A DNA stretch of 64,000 nt. Source: Pinus tabuliformis. Its lineage: Eukaryota; Streptophyta; Pinopsida; Pinales; Pinaceae. Below, piece by piece: positions 24,327-36,630 of the stretch. A program made the position numbers and the translations under genes. The stretch lies in assembly GCA_031772625.1 (NCBI GenBank), contig CM062819.1:1235062955-1235126954 (forward strand), in the 5' to 3' direction. The notes beneath the pieces were generated by a model. The model did no database searches. It saw only the letters and a program-made list of their open reading frames with translations, and was not told the origin of the DNA. Positions within the stretch are counted from its first letter, which is position 1. Every line of letters starts with the position of its first letter.

Positions 24327-24976
24327 TTTGGATTCTAGGGTTTCGCTGCTCCAAACAGGTCATCGTGGCATGTTCGCTATAACTTTTTTCTGTGATGTTT
24401 CAGAAGTTGCAAAAAAACCCCATTTGAGAAGAAATCTCGCTAAACCTTGGGTCCGAATTTCAGAGCTTTTAGCGCGATATTTGCGGAGATATGATTTGAG
24501 GAAGTTGGTCTTTTTGCAGACTCCTGAATTACATTCAAAACAGGTGACTTAGGTAAAATCGTCATAACTTTCTCTCTGGGGATCGGATTGAAATTTCATA
24601 AAAAGGTATAGAAAGAGGACGGACTGTAGTTTCTTGTATGCATTTTTTAGATCCATAGGTCGAAACAGTGACTCGTGACACGTTGTACAAGTTCGCTCTA
24701 TTGAACTAGTCTATAATCAAGTCACTGTGGGAGATTTCGCATAACTCTTCCTTGGAGAATCCAAATTAGATCAGACTTGTGGCATTGGAAAGAGGACACA
24801 GAAGGCTACTACAGGTCGCAATTTTAGAATTGGAGGATCTGAAATTACAGAGATACATCAGATTCAATATCAGGCTTCTACAAAGTGAAAAAAGGTGTGT
24901 AGTTTTTTTTTTTTTTTTTTGTGTAAGCTGGGTTTGAAGGAATTCAAAGGGCATAGTAAAGAATTATTATCGGTAA

Positions 24977-27900
24977 ATGATGCCCCGAGGAAAGAAAATG
25001 CAAACACCTAGTAAGGAACCTGAAAGCTCTAGCATGACTCATGAAGAAGAGGAAGAAATGATACATGATATATCAAAATTACAAGAATAAGTGCAACAAA
25101 TGTCACGCTCACAAAAGCTAACAGAAGCTAAGATAAATGGCGTGGAATCTAAGATAAATGGCGTGGAATCTAAGATAAAGGGCATGGAAGCTAAGATGGA
25201 TGATTTGAAGACAGATTTGAAGAGAGACATGGCAGATTTGAAGACAGACATGGCAGATTTGAAGACAGATTTGACAAATTTTCTACAAGAAATACTTACT
25301 AATGGTGAAAAGGTTGTAAAGGAAACTCATGATGTGAACAAAATTAATGTTAATCATGATTCCATAGACTCTAATGTTGGATCAAAGACCCACCATATTC
25401 CAAAAATCGATATGAGGAAGTTTGATGGCAAGGATCCCGCCACATGGATATTACAGATGGAGCAGTTCTTCGATCTCGATAATGTGCAAAACACACAAAA
25501 GGTACGTATGGAAACTGTATATTTGGAACCAAATCAGTTTGTATGGTATCAATGGCTTTGCTCTCGTAAAAAATTTATCACTTGGGCAATTTTTACGGAA
25601 GAATTGATAGCACATTATGAAGATACAAAAAGCAACACTTTTTTTAGCCAATTGATAAGTCTTAAACAAAAGGGTTCAGTAATGGAGCACATTGAGGAGT
25701 TCCAAAAATTGAACATAAGGGTAAAAGATATTCCAGAGGAGCATAGGATTGATGTGTTCATAGGGTCTTTAAAGGATAATATCCAACATGATGTTCGCCT
25801 TTGGGAACCTGATTCATTAGAGAAGGCATTCAGGTTAGCAAGAAAAATGGAAAGCAAAATTATGGCAACCGGGAAGCATACCACTCACAACTATAAAGAC
25901 GGAAGTGTTGTTGCCCCTAGTCTTCCACAACCTATAAGGTTGACACCACAAAAATTGGAAGAAAAAAGAGCAAAAGGGCTTTGTTACAGTTGTGATAGCA
26001 AATACACTAAAGGTCATAAGTGTGCTGAGAAGAAATTATTCTACATAGATTGTGAAGAGGAAGAAGAAAAGGAGCAAGAAAGGTCAAAAGAAGAAGATAT
26101 ACTCCAGGAACAAAGCCTAGATGAAGAACAAATAAATCTGACCATATCTTGTAATGCATTGGCGGGAATTACCACTCCTCAAACCATCAAGATAGAAGGA
26201 CAAATCAAGAAGAAAAAGGTAATAGTGTTGATTGATTCAGGAAGCACCCACAATTTTATTCATTGTAGGGTAGCAAAAGAATTGAATTGCTTCCTATATC
26301 CAGCACCAGAGTGTCAAGTGATGATTGCAAATGGAGGAACAATAAATTGCTCTGGAAGGTGCCATAATATCAAGCTATCCATGGGAGAATATGTATTGAC
26401 TAGCCCAATGCTTTCCATTCCAATGGGAGGTGCTGATGTTGTACTAGGAGTCCAATGGCTACAATCCTTGGGTACAATAGCTTTTAATTTTCAAGAACTT
26501 TTCATCAAATTTTCTACAGAAGGAAAGGAAGTTGAATTAAGGGGTATTGCAGGGAAACCAGGAAAGATAATCAGCTCTCATGGTATGACAAAGCTTCTAA
26601 AAAAGGAGCAAAGAGGTGTAATTGCACAATTATGCTCGCTAGATGTTTCCACATTGGAATCATCTATTTCTCCAGATCTCCAAAAAGTCCTGGACAATCA
26701 TTCCAAGGTATTTGAGACTCCCAAGGGTCTCCCACCTATGCGTGATCATGATCATGCTATTCATCTGATTCCAGGAAGTGTTCCTCCAAACATCAGGCCG
26801 TACAGATATCCCTATGTCCAAAAAAGTGAAATTGAACGTATGGTTGCAGAAATGCTAGAGGCTGGTATAATTCAACCAAGTCAAAGTTCTTTCTCTGCTC
26901 CAGTAGTATTGGTGCACAAGAAGGATGGATCATGGCGCATGTGTCCGGATTATAGGGAGCTCAACAAGCTCACTATTAAAGATAAGTTCCCCATTCCTGT
27001 CATTGATGAATTACTGGATGAATTGCATGGATCAATTTACTTCACCAAGTTGGATCTTCGTTCAGGATATCATCAAATCAGAATGAAGATTGAAGACATT
27101 CCGAAAACGGCATTTAGAACTCATGAGGGTCATTATGAATTTTTGGTCATGCCTTTTGGCCTTACCAATGCACCTTCAACATTTCAAGGTTTGATGAATT
27201 CAATTTTCAAACCATTCCTTAGAAAATTTGTGTTAGTATTTTTTGATGATATACTAATCTACAACAAGTCTTGGAAGGATCATGTTGAACATGTTGACAA
27301 GGTGCTACAACTATTGGAGGAGAAACAATTATATGCAAAAAGATCCAAATGTTTCTTTGGAGTCCAGGAGGTGGAATATTTGGGTCATATTGTATCTCAT
27401 GAAGGAGTTAAGGTAGACCCTAGCAAAATTAAAGCCATTAAGGAATGGAAAATCCCCACATCCATAAAGCATCTGCGAGGATTTCTTGGGTTGACAGGGT
27501 ATTATCGCAAGTTTGTTAAGAATTATGGGAGAATAGCAGCACCTCTAACAACATTATTGAAGAAAGATGCATTTTCATGGACTCCGGAAGCAACAAAGGC
27601 CTTTGAACATCTTAAAGAGGCAATGTGCCAAGCACCGGTCTTAGCTACACCGAACTTCACAAAAACCTTTATTGTGGAATGTGATGCTTCAGGAAATGGA
27701 ATTGGTGTTGTTCTAATGCAAGATGAAAGACCCATTGCTTTTGAAAGTCGTCCAATCAAGGGAAAGTTTTTAAGCAAAGCTATTTATGAGAAGGAAATGT
27801 TGGCAATACTCCATGCACTTAAGAAATGGCGACCCTACCTAATGGGAAGACACTTCAAGGTAAAAACGGATCATGATAGCCTTAAATACTTTTTAGAACA

Positions 27901-29494
27901 AAGATTATCCTCTGAAGAGCAACAAAAGTGGGTCACAAAGATGTTGGGTTATGACTTTGAAATCATCTACAAAAAAGGGAAGCAAAATGTGGTGGCAGAT
28001 GCACTCTCAAGAAAGGATGAGGATGTGGAAGCATTGTTGTGTGCCATTTCTATTATCCAACCAGATTGGATAAACGAAGCAAGGGAGGAATGGAAGAATG
28101 ATGAAGAAGTGTGGGCACTTATTCGAAAGCTACAACAAGATTCCAGTACGTCTGATACATTTAGCTGGCAAAATGATTCGTTATGGTACAAAGATCGCTT
28201 ATACCTCTGTAAGAATTCCCAGCTAAAACAAAAGATTCTTATGGAATTGCACACTTCTCCCTTAGGAGGGCACTCAGGATTTTTAAAAACTTACCACAGG
28301 GTTAAGAAGGAATTTTTTTGGGATGGCCTTAAATCAGATATTCAAAAGTTTGTGGCGGAATGTTTGGTTTGCCAACAAAATAAAGTTGAAACAATTAAGA
28401 CACCGGGTCTATTACAACCTTTATCCATTCCAAGCCAACGTTGGGAGGAGGTTTCAATGGATTTTATCACAGGTTTACCCAAGTCTGAGGGAAAGAGTGT
28501 AATCATGGTGGTAGTTGACAGACTTACCAAGTATGCACACTTTTGTGCATTATCACATCCATTTAAAGCCAGTACAGTTTCTACTGCATTTATGGAAACA
28601 ATTCAAAAGCTACATGGAAACCCAAAGATTATTGTAAGTGACAGAGATCCCATTTTCACTGGAAATTTTTGGACAGAATTATTTTCTTGTCTTGGTACTC
28701 AGTTAGCTCATAGCTCATCTTATCATCCTCAATCTGATGGGCAAACTGAGATAGTAAAAAAATGTTTGGAAGGATATCTTCGTTGCTTTGTTTCTGATAA
28801 ACAGACACAATGGGTCAAATGGTTGCCTCTGGCTGAATGGTGGTATAACACTTCCTTCCATACAACAACAAAAATGACCCCATTTATGGCACTTTATGGG
28901 TATCAACCACCATCCATCACATCATATTTAAGAGAAAATTCTAAGGTTCATGCAGTGGAACATCACATCGAACATCAACAACAAGTCCTCCAACTCTTAA
29001 AGGATAACCTCGTGTTGGCACAAAATAGAATGAAACAACAGGCAGATCAACATCGCAGTGAAATAAGTTTTGATGTAGGTGATTGGGTATTCCTACGGCT
29101 ACAACCATATAAGAAAATGTCCCTAAAGCAAGCTAAGAAGGATAATAAATTATCACCAAAGTATTATGGTCCGTACAAGGTGTTGCAAAGGATTGGTACT
29201 ATGGCATACAAATTGGAGCTTCCTGCAGCTTCTCGATTGCACCCAGTTTTCCATGTTTCATGTTTAAAGAAGGTTATAGGCAACAAGCTCCCAGTTCAAA
29301 CAATATTGCCAGAACTTGACGAGGAAGGAAAAATTATATTGGAACCAGAAGCAGTCACAGAAACAAGAACTCGACAGCTACGAAATCGATCAATTTCAGA
29401 GTATCTTATCAAGTGGAAGAACTTATCCGCTGAAGATTCCACATGGGAGGATGAGAATTTTATGTAGAAGTATCCAGAACTACTCAAGCGTTGA
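24977..29494 (+). pseudogene. Gypsy gag-pol polyprotein with two nonsense codons
   Basis: One frame runs from ATG at 24977 to TGA at 29494 (1505 codons), broken by TAA at 25088-25090 and TAG at 29465-29467. The clean part from 25091 is 1458 residues; the next ATG after the first stop is at 25100. Counting from 25091: coiled-coil heptad repeats at 10-62, capsid region about 100-260, CCHC knuckle [14 protein letters not shown] at about 297-310, protease LIDSGST near 380, reverse transcriptase about 570-760 with FFDD as active-site box near 717, RNase H with ECDASGN near 862, and integrase with zinc-binding H and C residues at 1060-1100 and a DDE core (near 1123, 1182 and 1219). The partial chromodomain ([16 protein letters not shown]) follows at 1430-1457. 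The second stop removes only nine terminal residues (KYPELLKR follows it). Confidence 0.93.
25128..25275 (+). repeat. In-frame 21-bp repeats encoding a gag coiled coil
   Basis: Three 21-bp copies encode the heptad SKINGVE or close variants (25128-25196), and a second set encodes DLKTDMA or DLKTDLK heptads (25202-25275). The seven-residue period with hydrophobic positions spaced as in a coiled coil suggests gag self-association. Repeat number is likely to vary between copies of the element. Confidence 0.8.
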
Positions 29495-29509
29495 AGACAA
29501 CACTTTTTT

Positions 29510-29521
29510 GAAGGAGAGGGG
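29510..29521 (+). other. Polypurine tract of the gypsy element
   Basis: GAAGGAGAGGGG lies two bases before the 3' LTR and would prime plus-strand synthesis. Confidence 0.88.
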
Positions 29522-29523
29522 CA

Positions 29524-29856
29524 TGTTGGGTCCCTATAATACTAGTGATTACCCCATTACTATTGTAGTTATACCCCTTATTTATATTGTTGTGCCCCTA
29601 TTACCCCCATGTTGTTATTTCTGTGCCCCATAGAATCCCTCTATTGTTATTTTTGTGGCTTTATATTATTATTGTTAGGTCGGCTGGATTATATTGTGAC
29701 TCCTTAGACTCCTATATATAGAAAGGAGGTTTTGTCATTTGTATCATCTAAGAATTGTTCATTTATGTAATGTAAAGGAGGTTTCCCCCTCAAAGAGGCT
29801 AAATTCTAAGGCGTTGATCTATCTTTTCTATCTTTTCTTGAGTTGGTTTCATAATA
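29524..29856 (+). repeat. 3' LTR of the gypsy element
   Basis: It has the same length as the 5' LTR. It ends ATAATA rather than ATAACA, so the canonical terminal CA has become TA. The TATA-like TATATATA lies at 29713-29720. Confidence 0.95.
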
Positions 29857-31447
29857 GAGGGATACCATGGATCTTGACTGCGAAGGAGTGATGAATGTAC
29901 ACCATTTCTATGGTATAATATAAGCAGTTGATTCTTTTCCCACTAAATCATTGCGTTTCTATTTGATTTATGTTGATGTATTTGATTTTGGTTATGTTCT
30001 CATGCTAATGGGTATTGCAGGGAGTTGTATTTGGTAAATTTTTATCTGTTTGTAGGTATTCAATGTAGGGAAACAAGATGCAAAGATATCTGAAGGAATT
30101 TCTAGCTGGCTATTACAAACATTTTCCTTCCCATTAAAGGTGCAACATACTCCCACCCCTTTCTATTTCGTTTATTTGTAGATGAATGTGTGTGGGATTG
30201 ATTGATTATGAACCCTACTATTTGGACAAGCCCTAATAAATCTTGTTAGTGTAAAGTAACCTACCACTGTAGGTGAAATATCCATAAACAACACCCAAGG
30301 TAAAGCATCATTAGGTGACCTAGTTAATGAGAAACGCACTAGTGTTACCACTGTCACCTCTGCAAATACTCCCCTCTATTTAGTGGAGGAAAATCCAACA
30401 CAAGGGAGGATTCCCTCGAAGGTCTTAGGGAGCAAGTAATCCAAATATTTTAAGCTAAATGCCCCATAAGGATCCTGCAACATAAAAGCATTGGGTAATG
30501 GTATGGCAAACCAAAGTTTGAGGTGGATGGTGGAATAAATTCAAGATCTAGGTTCAAGGGACCTATCTGTCAATCTAAAGGCTACGGTTAGCCTAAGGAA
30601 TCTTAAATAGGTTACCTAAACACACTAAAACAATAAAAAGAACTAAAGGATGCTCTAAACAAGGGTTTTATGCCAAAAAATTACACCAAAACAATAGTTT
30701 ATAACATCAATGAATTTAGTTATTAAAATTGTGTAAAAATTATATGGGATGAAAGTAAAATTTGCAAGTAAACTAAGGAAAAAATTACAACAAATTTTGA
30801 TAATTAATAAATCATGTAACAACAAAAAAATTTGATGTCAGCCTTAGAAAATGGTTTTAAATGCATGAAAAACATCAATTTAGCTTATGCAATGCACTTT
30901 TAAATAGGGCTTAACCTTGGGGCATGCATCAACAAGTCAATAAATTCTGAAAACAAATATTTTGTTGAAATTTAGCCCCAATTTACCATAAAACAAAAAG
31001 AAAAATGTTTTTTATATTTTAGGAGAATGCCATAAGTGAGATATACTAGTACCTTCTCAGTCTAGGGAGTATGAAGTGTAGGATACAAACTATTCCAAGG
31101 TTTATTTGGATTGATGTTAAAACCAAATAAATCTAGGAAAAATAAACTAGCTTACCCTAGGGTTTTTCTTTTAGGTTTTTAAATTTATAGATCACTAAGG
31201 GAAAGAAAAGCCTATCTGTATTCCTCAAATACTTGGAAGATAGGCTTAGATAAAAAAGGGGAAATGAATCAAACACCCAATAAACTAATTTAGCACAAAA
31301 ACATTAATCCCATGGAACATAATACCAATATAAAACAAATAAACTAACTTACTTCACCATGCAACATCCGAAATCCAATGTAACCATCCATGAAAAGAGA
31401 TCACATCACAACACAAGCTTGACCCAAGAAATTCACTCAAGCAATTA

Positions 31448-31507
31448 AGTAGGCTATAGAAAGCTATTAGTTTATTGTACACAACTAATAGCTTTCTCTA
31501 GCCTACT
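31448..31507. repeat. 25-bp inverted repeat (hairpin), 10-nt loop
   Basis: The arms 31448-31472 and 31483-31507 pair with one mismatch; the core is GAAAGCTATTAGTT with AACTAATAGCTTTC. Part of the left arm (CTATAGAAAGCTATTAGTT) occurs again near 31620. The hairpin starts just inside the end of the large left arm. Confidence 0.85.
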
Positions 31508-32329
31508 CATATGATAAAGGTGGGACATCTATTGTAAGCTACTTTAACCATTCTTGCATTCAAGTATTTTCATTTAATATTTATGGAATTCTAATATGGA
31601 TCACAAATTGAAATTAGACTATAGAAAGCTATTAGTTGTGTACTTTTTCCCTTAATTCACATTGGTTGTTATCATATAGTCTAATGTGAGCTTCCTGAGG
31701 TTATTTATTTCACTATCTATAAGGGGGAAAATAGAAGGTTATACTTAATACTTGTCATCATTTCTGAATACCTCTTTTCCATATTTTGATTGATTGTCAC
31801 CAATTTCTTGTATTGGTTCCCTCTAGGAATTGTCCTATGAGAAGAAGGGGTTGAAAATACCTGAGCTTGATGTAGCCATAAGAAAAGAAAAAGCATGAGA
31901 ATGGCAAGGGTTGTAAAGCAAGAAAAATCAAATTATATCTTGGGCTCTACCCCTCTTATATAGCCACTCGTCCTCGAGAGTATCTATGCATATCACGTTT
32001 ATCAAACTAAAAGGAACTAATCTTAGTGAAAATTCCGACCTCGATGAAGTGGTAAATTTCCCATCATTAAATGGAGATTATATCATGATTATTACTTGAT
32101 AAATAAATAAATATTGTTAAAAATCCATACCAAATAAAGAAAGAAAAAAGCCAAATATGGGGGATTGGATAAACAAATGAGAGGAAAGGTAATTCAAGCA
32201 ATTAAGTTCTCCCTTTACAAAGGAATTCATGGAATATGGTTTACAAAACCTAGTATAAGATTGTGACACCTTTCATGAAGTAAACCCCAAACCATGACAC
32301 TTATCACTTACACCTATCATTTGAAAGGG

Positions 32330-32400
32330 TTGGCCTAGTGGTTGTTCTTCCCCTCAAGGTTGGAAGCACGTAATAAGGTCATGTGATGACCCTCCCATAA
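32330..32400 (+). mobile_element. Possible SINE head (pol III boxes)
   Basis: GGGTTGGCCTAGTGGTTG resembles the A box of tRNA-derived plant SINEs, and GGTCATGTGATGACCC about 45 bp later could be a degenerate B box. No clear 3' end or target duplication is seen, so this is only a candidate. Confidence 0.3.
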
Positions 32401-34285
32401 TTAAGTATGGAAACCTATGTGCAAAAATAATCTAGTAAAACATTTTAAGATGATATTTGTGTGAAGGAATTTGATGGATTTTACATTGAATTTGGTCTAC
32501 CTTGATTCCCTTAGGGTTCTTGTACCCATGATGTTGATCTTAGTTGATTATTTGAATATGTGTCATATAATTCATCTAGATGTAGCTAGGGACCCTTTAG
32601 GGATGATATGATGCTTCTCTATCCTTCCATAGATGAGATCCAACCACTACAATGATGACATAGAGAACATTGACATAGGAAATTGGGCCACCTTTTTAGG
32701 GATGTTGACCTTGAGGATGACTTAGCATAGGTGATGAGACCCTGTGTCAACCTAAATATATTGGACATTGGTGATCCAAGCTAGGGAATTTCTTAGAGAT
32801 TAGGTGTCCCTAAGAGATGACAAGAGTTGGAATTATACCTTCGTTACAGACATTTCTCTCTTCTTGTGGATAATTGATGGTGGTGATGACTTGGTATCCC
32901 TATGAAAGGGACTTTACACCCTCTACCCTAGTGATAGTATTCACTAGCATGATTACATCACCTTTTGATGCATTTGATGATGATGTTGGCCTTGAGAGGG
33001 TTTTTCTTTGATGAAGGAGCACCACCTTAATGAGTATGCATGAATTTGGGAATAGACAAACCCCTAAGGTCATCCCTTGCACCTTTTCATGGAGAGACAT
33101 GCATTTTGGAGATATCCTCACCCTTGGAGGATTTTAGACTCGTGTGTGTGGGTTAATTGAGGGTTATTTTCATGTTTTTTCATTTTTTGGATATCTTTGT
33201 GGATCAACTTGTTGACCCATCAACCTTGTATCATGTATTTTATCATTTTTTTTATAGATTTCAACCTAATTTGAGGAAAATCAACTTTCTTTCCCTGATA
33301 TAAATAAGAGAGTTTATTTCCTCTTGGATGTGTCACACTTGGATCATTACTTCTATTCATTATTGATCTTTATCTCTTGTGTGTGGTGGAGGCATAGTTG
33401 AGTGAATTTCTTGGGTCAAGATTGTGTTGTGATGTGATCTCTTTTCATGGATGGTTATGTTGGAATTCGGATGTTGCATGGTGAAGTAAGTTAGTTTATC
33501 TGTTTTATATTGGTATTGTGTTCCATGGGATTAATGTTTTTGTACTAAATTAGTTTATTGGGTGTTTGATTCATTTCCCCTTTTTTAATCTAAGCTCGCC
33601 TTCCAAGTATTTGAGGAATAAAGATAGGCTTTTCTTTCCCTTAGTGATCTGTAAATTTAAAAACCTAAAAGAAAAACCCTAGGGTAAGCTAGTTTATTTT
33701 TCCTAGATTTATTTGGTTTTAACATCAATCCAAATAAACATTAGAATAGTTTTTATCCTACACTTCGTACTCCCTAGACTAAGAAGGCACTAGTATATCT
33801 CACTTATGGCATTCTCCTAAAATATAAAAAACGTTTTTCTTTTTGTTTTATGGGAAATTGGGGCTAAATTTCAACAAAATATTTGTTTTTATCATTTATT
33901 GACTTGTTGATGCATGCCCCAAGGTTAGGCCCTGTTTAAAAGTGCATTGCATAAGCTAAATTGACGTTTTTCATGCATTTTAAACCATTTTCTAAGGTTG
34001 ACATCAATTTATTTTTTTGTTACATGCTTTATTAATTATCAAAATTTGTTGTAATTTTTTCCTTAGTTTACTTGCAAATTTAACCTTCATCCCATATAAT
34101 TTTTACACAATTTTAAAAACTAAATTCATTGATGTTATAAACTATTGTTTTGATGTAATTTGTTGGCCTAAAACCCTTGTTTATAACATCCTTTAGTTCT
34201 TTTTATTGTTTTAGTGTGTTTAGGTAACCTATTTAAGATTCCTTAGGCTAACCATAGCCTTTAGATTGATAGATAGGTTCCCTTG

Positions 34286-36279
34286 TGGTGAGCTCTAGTA
34301 TTGTAGCAATAATGCTACAACTCCTGGGGCTTCCTGTCTCTTAATTTTATCAACCCAGTAGTTCGTACAAACTTGGAAGCGACGGTGCTATATGCACAAG
34401 TACTAGCTCTTGTCGCAGCTGTCACTTGGTCAGCTGGCACAAGTCCGCTAGGGCTCAAGCCAACTTCTATAGGCTCTCAGAAGAAGCTTGCTAATTGATG
34501 GACGAAAGCTAATCTCAAAGGAAAGCTACTTTACTTGACAAAAATGAACTGAAAGCAAACCAAAGCATGTAAACCTAGGAAACCCTAATTTGACTAGTCT
34601 AACCTCTACAATGCAAAGAATGTAAATGCAACTTCTACCAATGATGTCATTACCTCTAATAAATGCAAATGCATGGATCTAAACTACTTGCATCATGAAA
34701 GATGTGTTTTTGTATTTTTCCTTTAAGTATGTGGAATGATTGTGATCTTGTGCTAACTAGGGTTTGGTTGTGCAGATGGGATGGAGAAGGAAGGAAAGCG
34801 TGGGACAGGTTAGGGAGGCTAGGAGAGGTCCCTAGGGATCCTTAGCACCCATCCACAGAGGTTCCTCGCATTCAGATGCTCAGCAACCGAGAGAGTGGCC
34901 TCCTACAGGATGGCTGTGGAGGATCCTACAGGATACTCTGTTTTCTACAGGATGTTTACAAATGGCTACAGGATGACCTACCGTGAGTGTTTGAAGTGAT
35001 GGAGGAGTAATGGAATGGTAGGGGGAGATGTGTAAGGTAGGAATAAGGCTGGTGATGGCTGTAGAAGTGGAAAATCAGATGAAGGAAGAGTGTATGCAAT
35101 GGTTTGATGATTGGAAGGATGGGACCAACGAAAGTTGAAGGAGATGGAGCTATGTGGGAAATGAGAGAGTTGGAGGGTAAATGAGTGAGACAGAGGTTAA
35201 ATAGAACTTGAGGAGGTGATGAAGATGATAGAGATGCCCTGCACAATGCTCATTTAAACGAATCAATGAATTCTTGCAAACAAACCAAGTCCTAGCTAAC
35301 TTAATCTAATTGTCAATGAAATAAATGAACAGCAGCTTTGTTTGGAAAGAGAACCATGTACTTCACGTGAGAAAGAGCATTCCAAAAGATCTAAATGCAT
35401 AACAAACTCCTACCAATCGATTCTAAGCATAAAAAGCTACGTTACCCATCAAAACCAACTACCATAACAAGGCAAGATCTAAAGAGCAGATTTTTATTAT
35501 GAGAATGCAGCAAACACATGAAGATAAACAAGGGAGGTACTGGGCGCTTGAGATGGGCCCAACCCCAAGAACTACAGCCTCCCAAGAACGATTTATAGCT
35601 GGTGCAAAGCTGGATCCATCTTTATTAATCAAGAAATGAAAAGTACATCAAAACTGTCCATAAGGAGAGCTTGAGAATGAGCTGAAAGCAAAGCTAATCC
35701 ATGGCCTAAAAATCGAACTACAAGCTAGCTAACTAATGGCTAAAACAAAATGACTAACTAGCTACAAAAATGACTACCAACTAGCTACCAAAAATGACCA
35801 ACCACTAGCTAACCAAAATGAGGCCCCAAGCCTTCTTATTTATACAATTTGAGGACCCAACAGTCCTCCTAAAAGTTAGGGACTTGGCTGCCCAAGACTT
35901 GGAGTTAACAGCAGTCCAACTTGACTTGCTTGGCTGCCCTTGTGCTCATTAATTTGGTGGCCTTTGAACTCCGAGCTGATGGTGGAGAATTCGAGGTAAG
36001 GGTCCATAAATGAGGGGGACACCTTCCTACAAATCCTCTAGCTTGTTCTCCCACGAATTTGGCTGCCAAGTGCTCATTAAGACCTTCAATTTTGTCTCCA
36101 AGTTGACCAACAAGGCTACACAAAGCACCCATTAAACTTGTTGGCATAATGACTAACCAAATTCACTCTATTAACATAAAAATAATCAAAAACATGCAAT
36201 AAACAAATGAGAATGGTGGATTAAGTCAAATTAGGAGGTTGAATGAGCCCAAATAATTGTACATTTTTGGGGCTCATCA
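34286..36279 (-). repeat. 3' LTR of the 9.45-kb element
   Basis: This 1994-bp repeat begins TGGTGAGC and ends GCTCATCA, an imperfect terminal inverted repeat. It contains four CTACAGGAT words at 34903-34975. Open frames here (34956-35246 and 35905-36147) are repeated in the other LTR and are not genes. Confidence 0.95.
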
Positions 36280-36290
36280 TCACCCCCCTA
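36280..36290 (-). other. Polypurine tract of the 9.45-kb element
   Basis: The minus strand reads TAGGGGGGTGA directly before the 3' LTR. Its position fits plus-strand priming and agrees with the orientation given by the tRNA-Asp site. Confidence 0.75.
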
Positions 36291-36363
36291 CTGAAAGTGT
36301 TGCTCATCCTCTGAGCAACCAAATCTCTCCCCTTGTCCTTGATGGCCCTGGTGACTTCCTTGG

Positions 36364-36630
36364 CTAGCATCTCGGCTGAAACTGTTCCTGTAGAAACTGT
36401 TCGCTGGCTTCCTGTAGAAACAGACTCTGTCTTCCTGTAGAAACAGACTCTGTCTTCCTGTAGAAACAGACCTGTAGCTGAGTTTTGGCTTCCTGTAGAA
36501 ATCGTTTCAACTGTTTTGGTCTGCTTGGTTGGGGGTTCCTTCTCTTTTCAGCTTTGTTGTGGCAACCTTCATCTTCTCCCCCTTTCTGCTCTTCTTCCTC
36601 ACTATTAGAAGGACTGATATCTTTGGCCAA
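36364..36630 (-). other. 88-codon open frame with CTGTAGAAACAGA repeats
   Basis: The N-terminal half is acidic (SNSEEEEQKGGEDEG), then basic. The C-terminal half is generated by repeats of CTTCCTGTAGAAACAGACTCTGT at about 36405-36470. I do not recognise it. The repeat makes a real protein unlikely, although the first 40 codons might be another captured piece. Confidence 0.25.

Larger units (their letters stand above)
23980..29856 (+). mobile_element. Ty3/gypsy chromovirus, nearly intact, 5877 bp
   Basis: Two 333-bp LTRs (23980-24312 and 29524-29856) flank one long gag-pol frame. A perfect 5-bp duplication GAGGG lies at 23975-23979 and 29857-29861. The primer site TGGTATCAGAGC (24315-24326) is an exact initiator tRNA-Met complement, and the polypurine tract GAAGGAGAGGGG (29510-29521) precedes the 3' LTR. 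The polyprotein has protease, reverse transcriptase, RNase H, integrase and a terminal chromodomain. That order (integrase last) defines Ty3/gypsy, and the chromodomain defines chromoviruses. Short LTRs and total size suggest the Reina clade, which a tree would have to confirm. The LTRs differ at about 10 of 333 positions with no indels. The other inverted-repeat arm keeps the empty site at 44437-44441. Confidence 0.95.
22489..31440 (+). repeat. Left arm of a 3.07-kb inverted repeat, split by the gypsy element
   Basis: Removing the gypsy insertion and one GAGGG leaves 3070 bp. Its reverse complement recurs at 33398-45928, which is 3073 bp after removing that arm's own insertion. Landmarks: CCAACATGCTCAACC at 22489 pairs with 45928, and CCCAAGAAATTCACTCAA, ending at 31440, pairs with 33398. 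In a sample of about 350 bp (30050-30400 against 44360-43910) the arms agree at roughly 96 percent. The arms encode nothing I recognise. The spacer is 31441-33397. Confidence 0.88.
31441..33397. other. Spacer between the inverted-repeat arms
   Basis: About 1.96 kb with no recognisable gene. It holds a strong hairpin at its left edge, a pair of 14-bp direct repeats 743 bp apart and a possible SINE head, all listed separately. The minus-strand 73-codon frame at 32900-33121 has no motif. Confidence 0.6.

Noticed and set aside
24900-24921. Long T run as a LINE or SINE tail
   Set aside because: It lies in the untranslated leader of the gypsy element without flanking direct repeats; a simple homopolymer is sufficient.
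35905-36147. 80-codon minus-strand frame, repeated identically at 43364-43606
   Set aside because: The identity is due to the two LTRs of one recent element. It is not a duplicated gene, and no protein family is recognisable.
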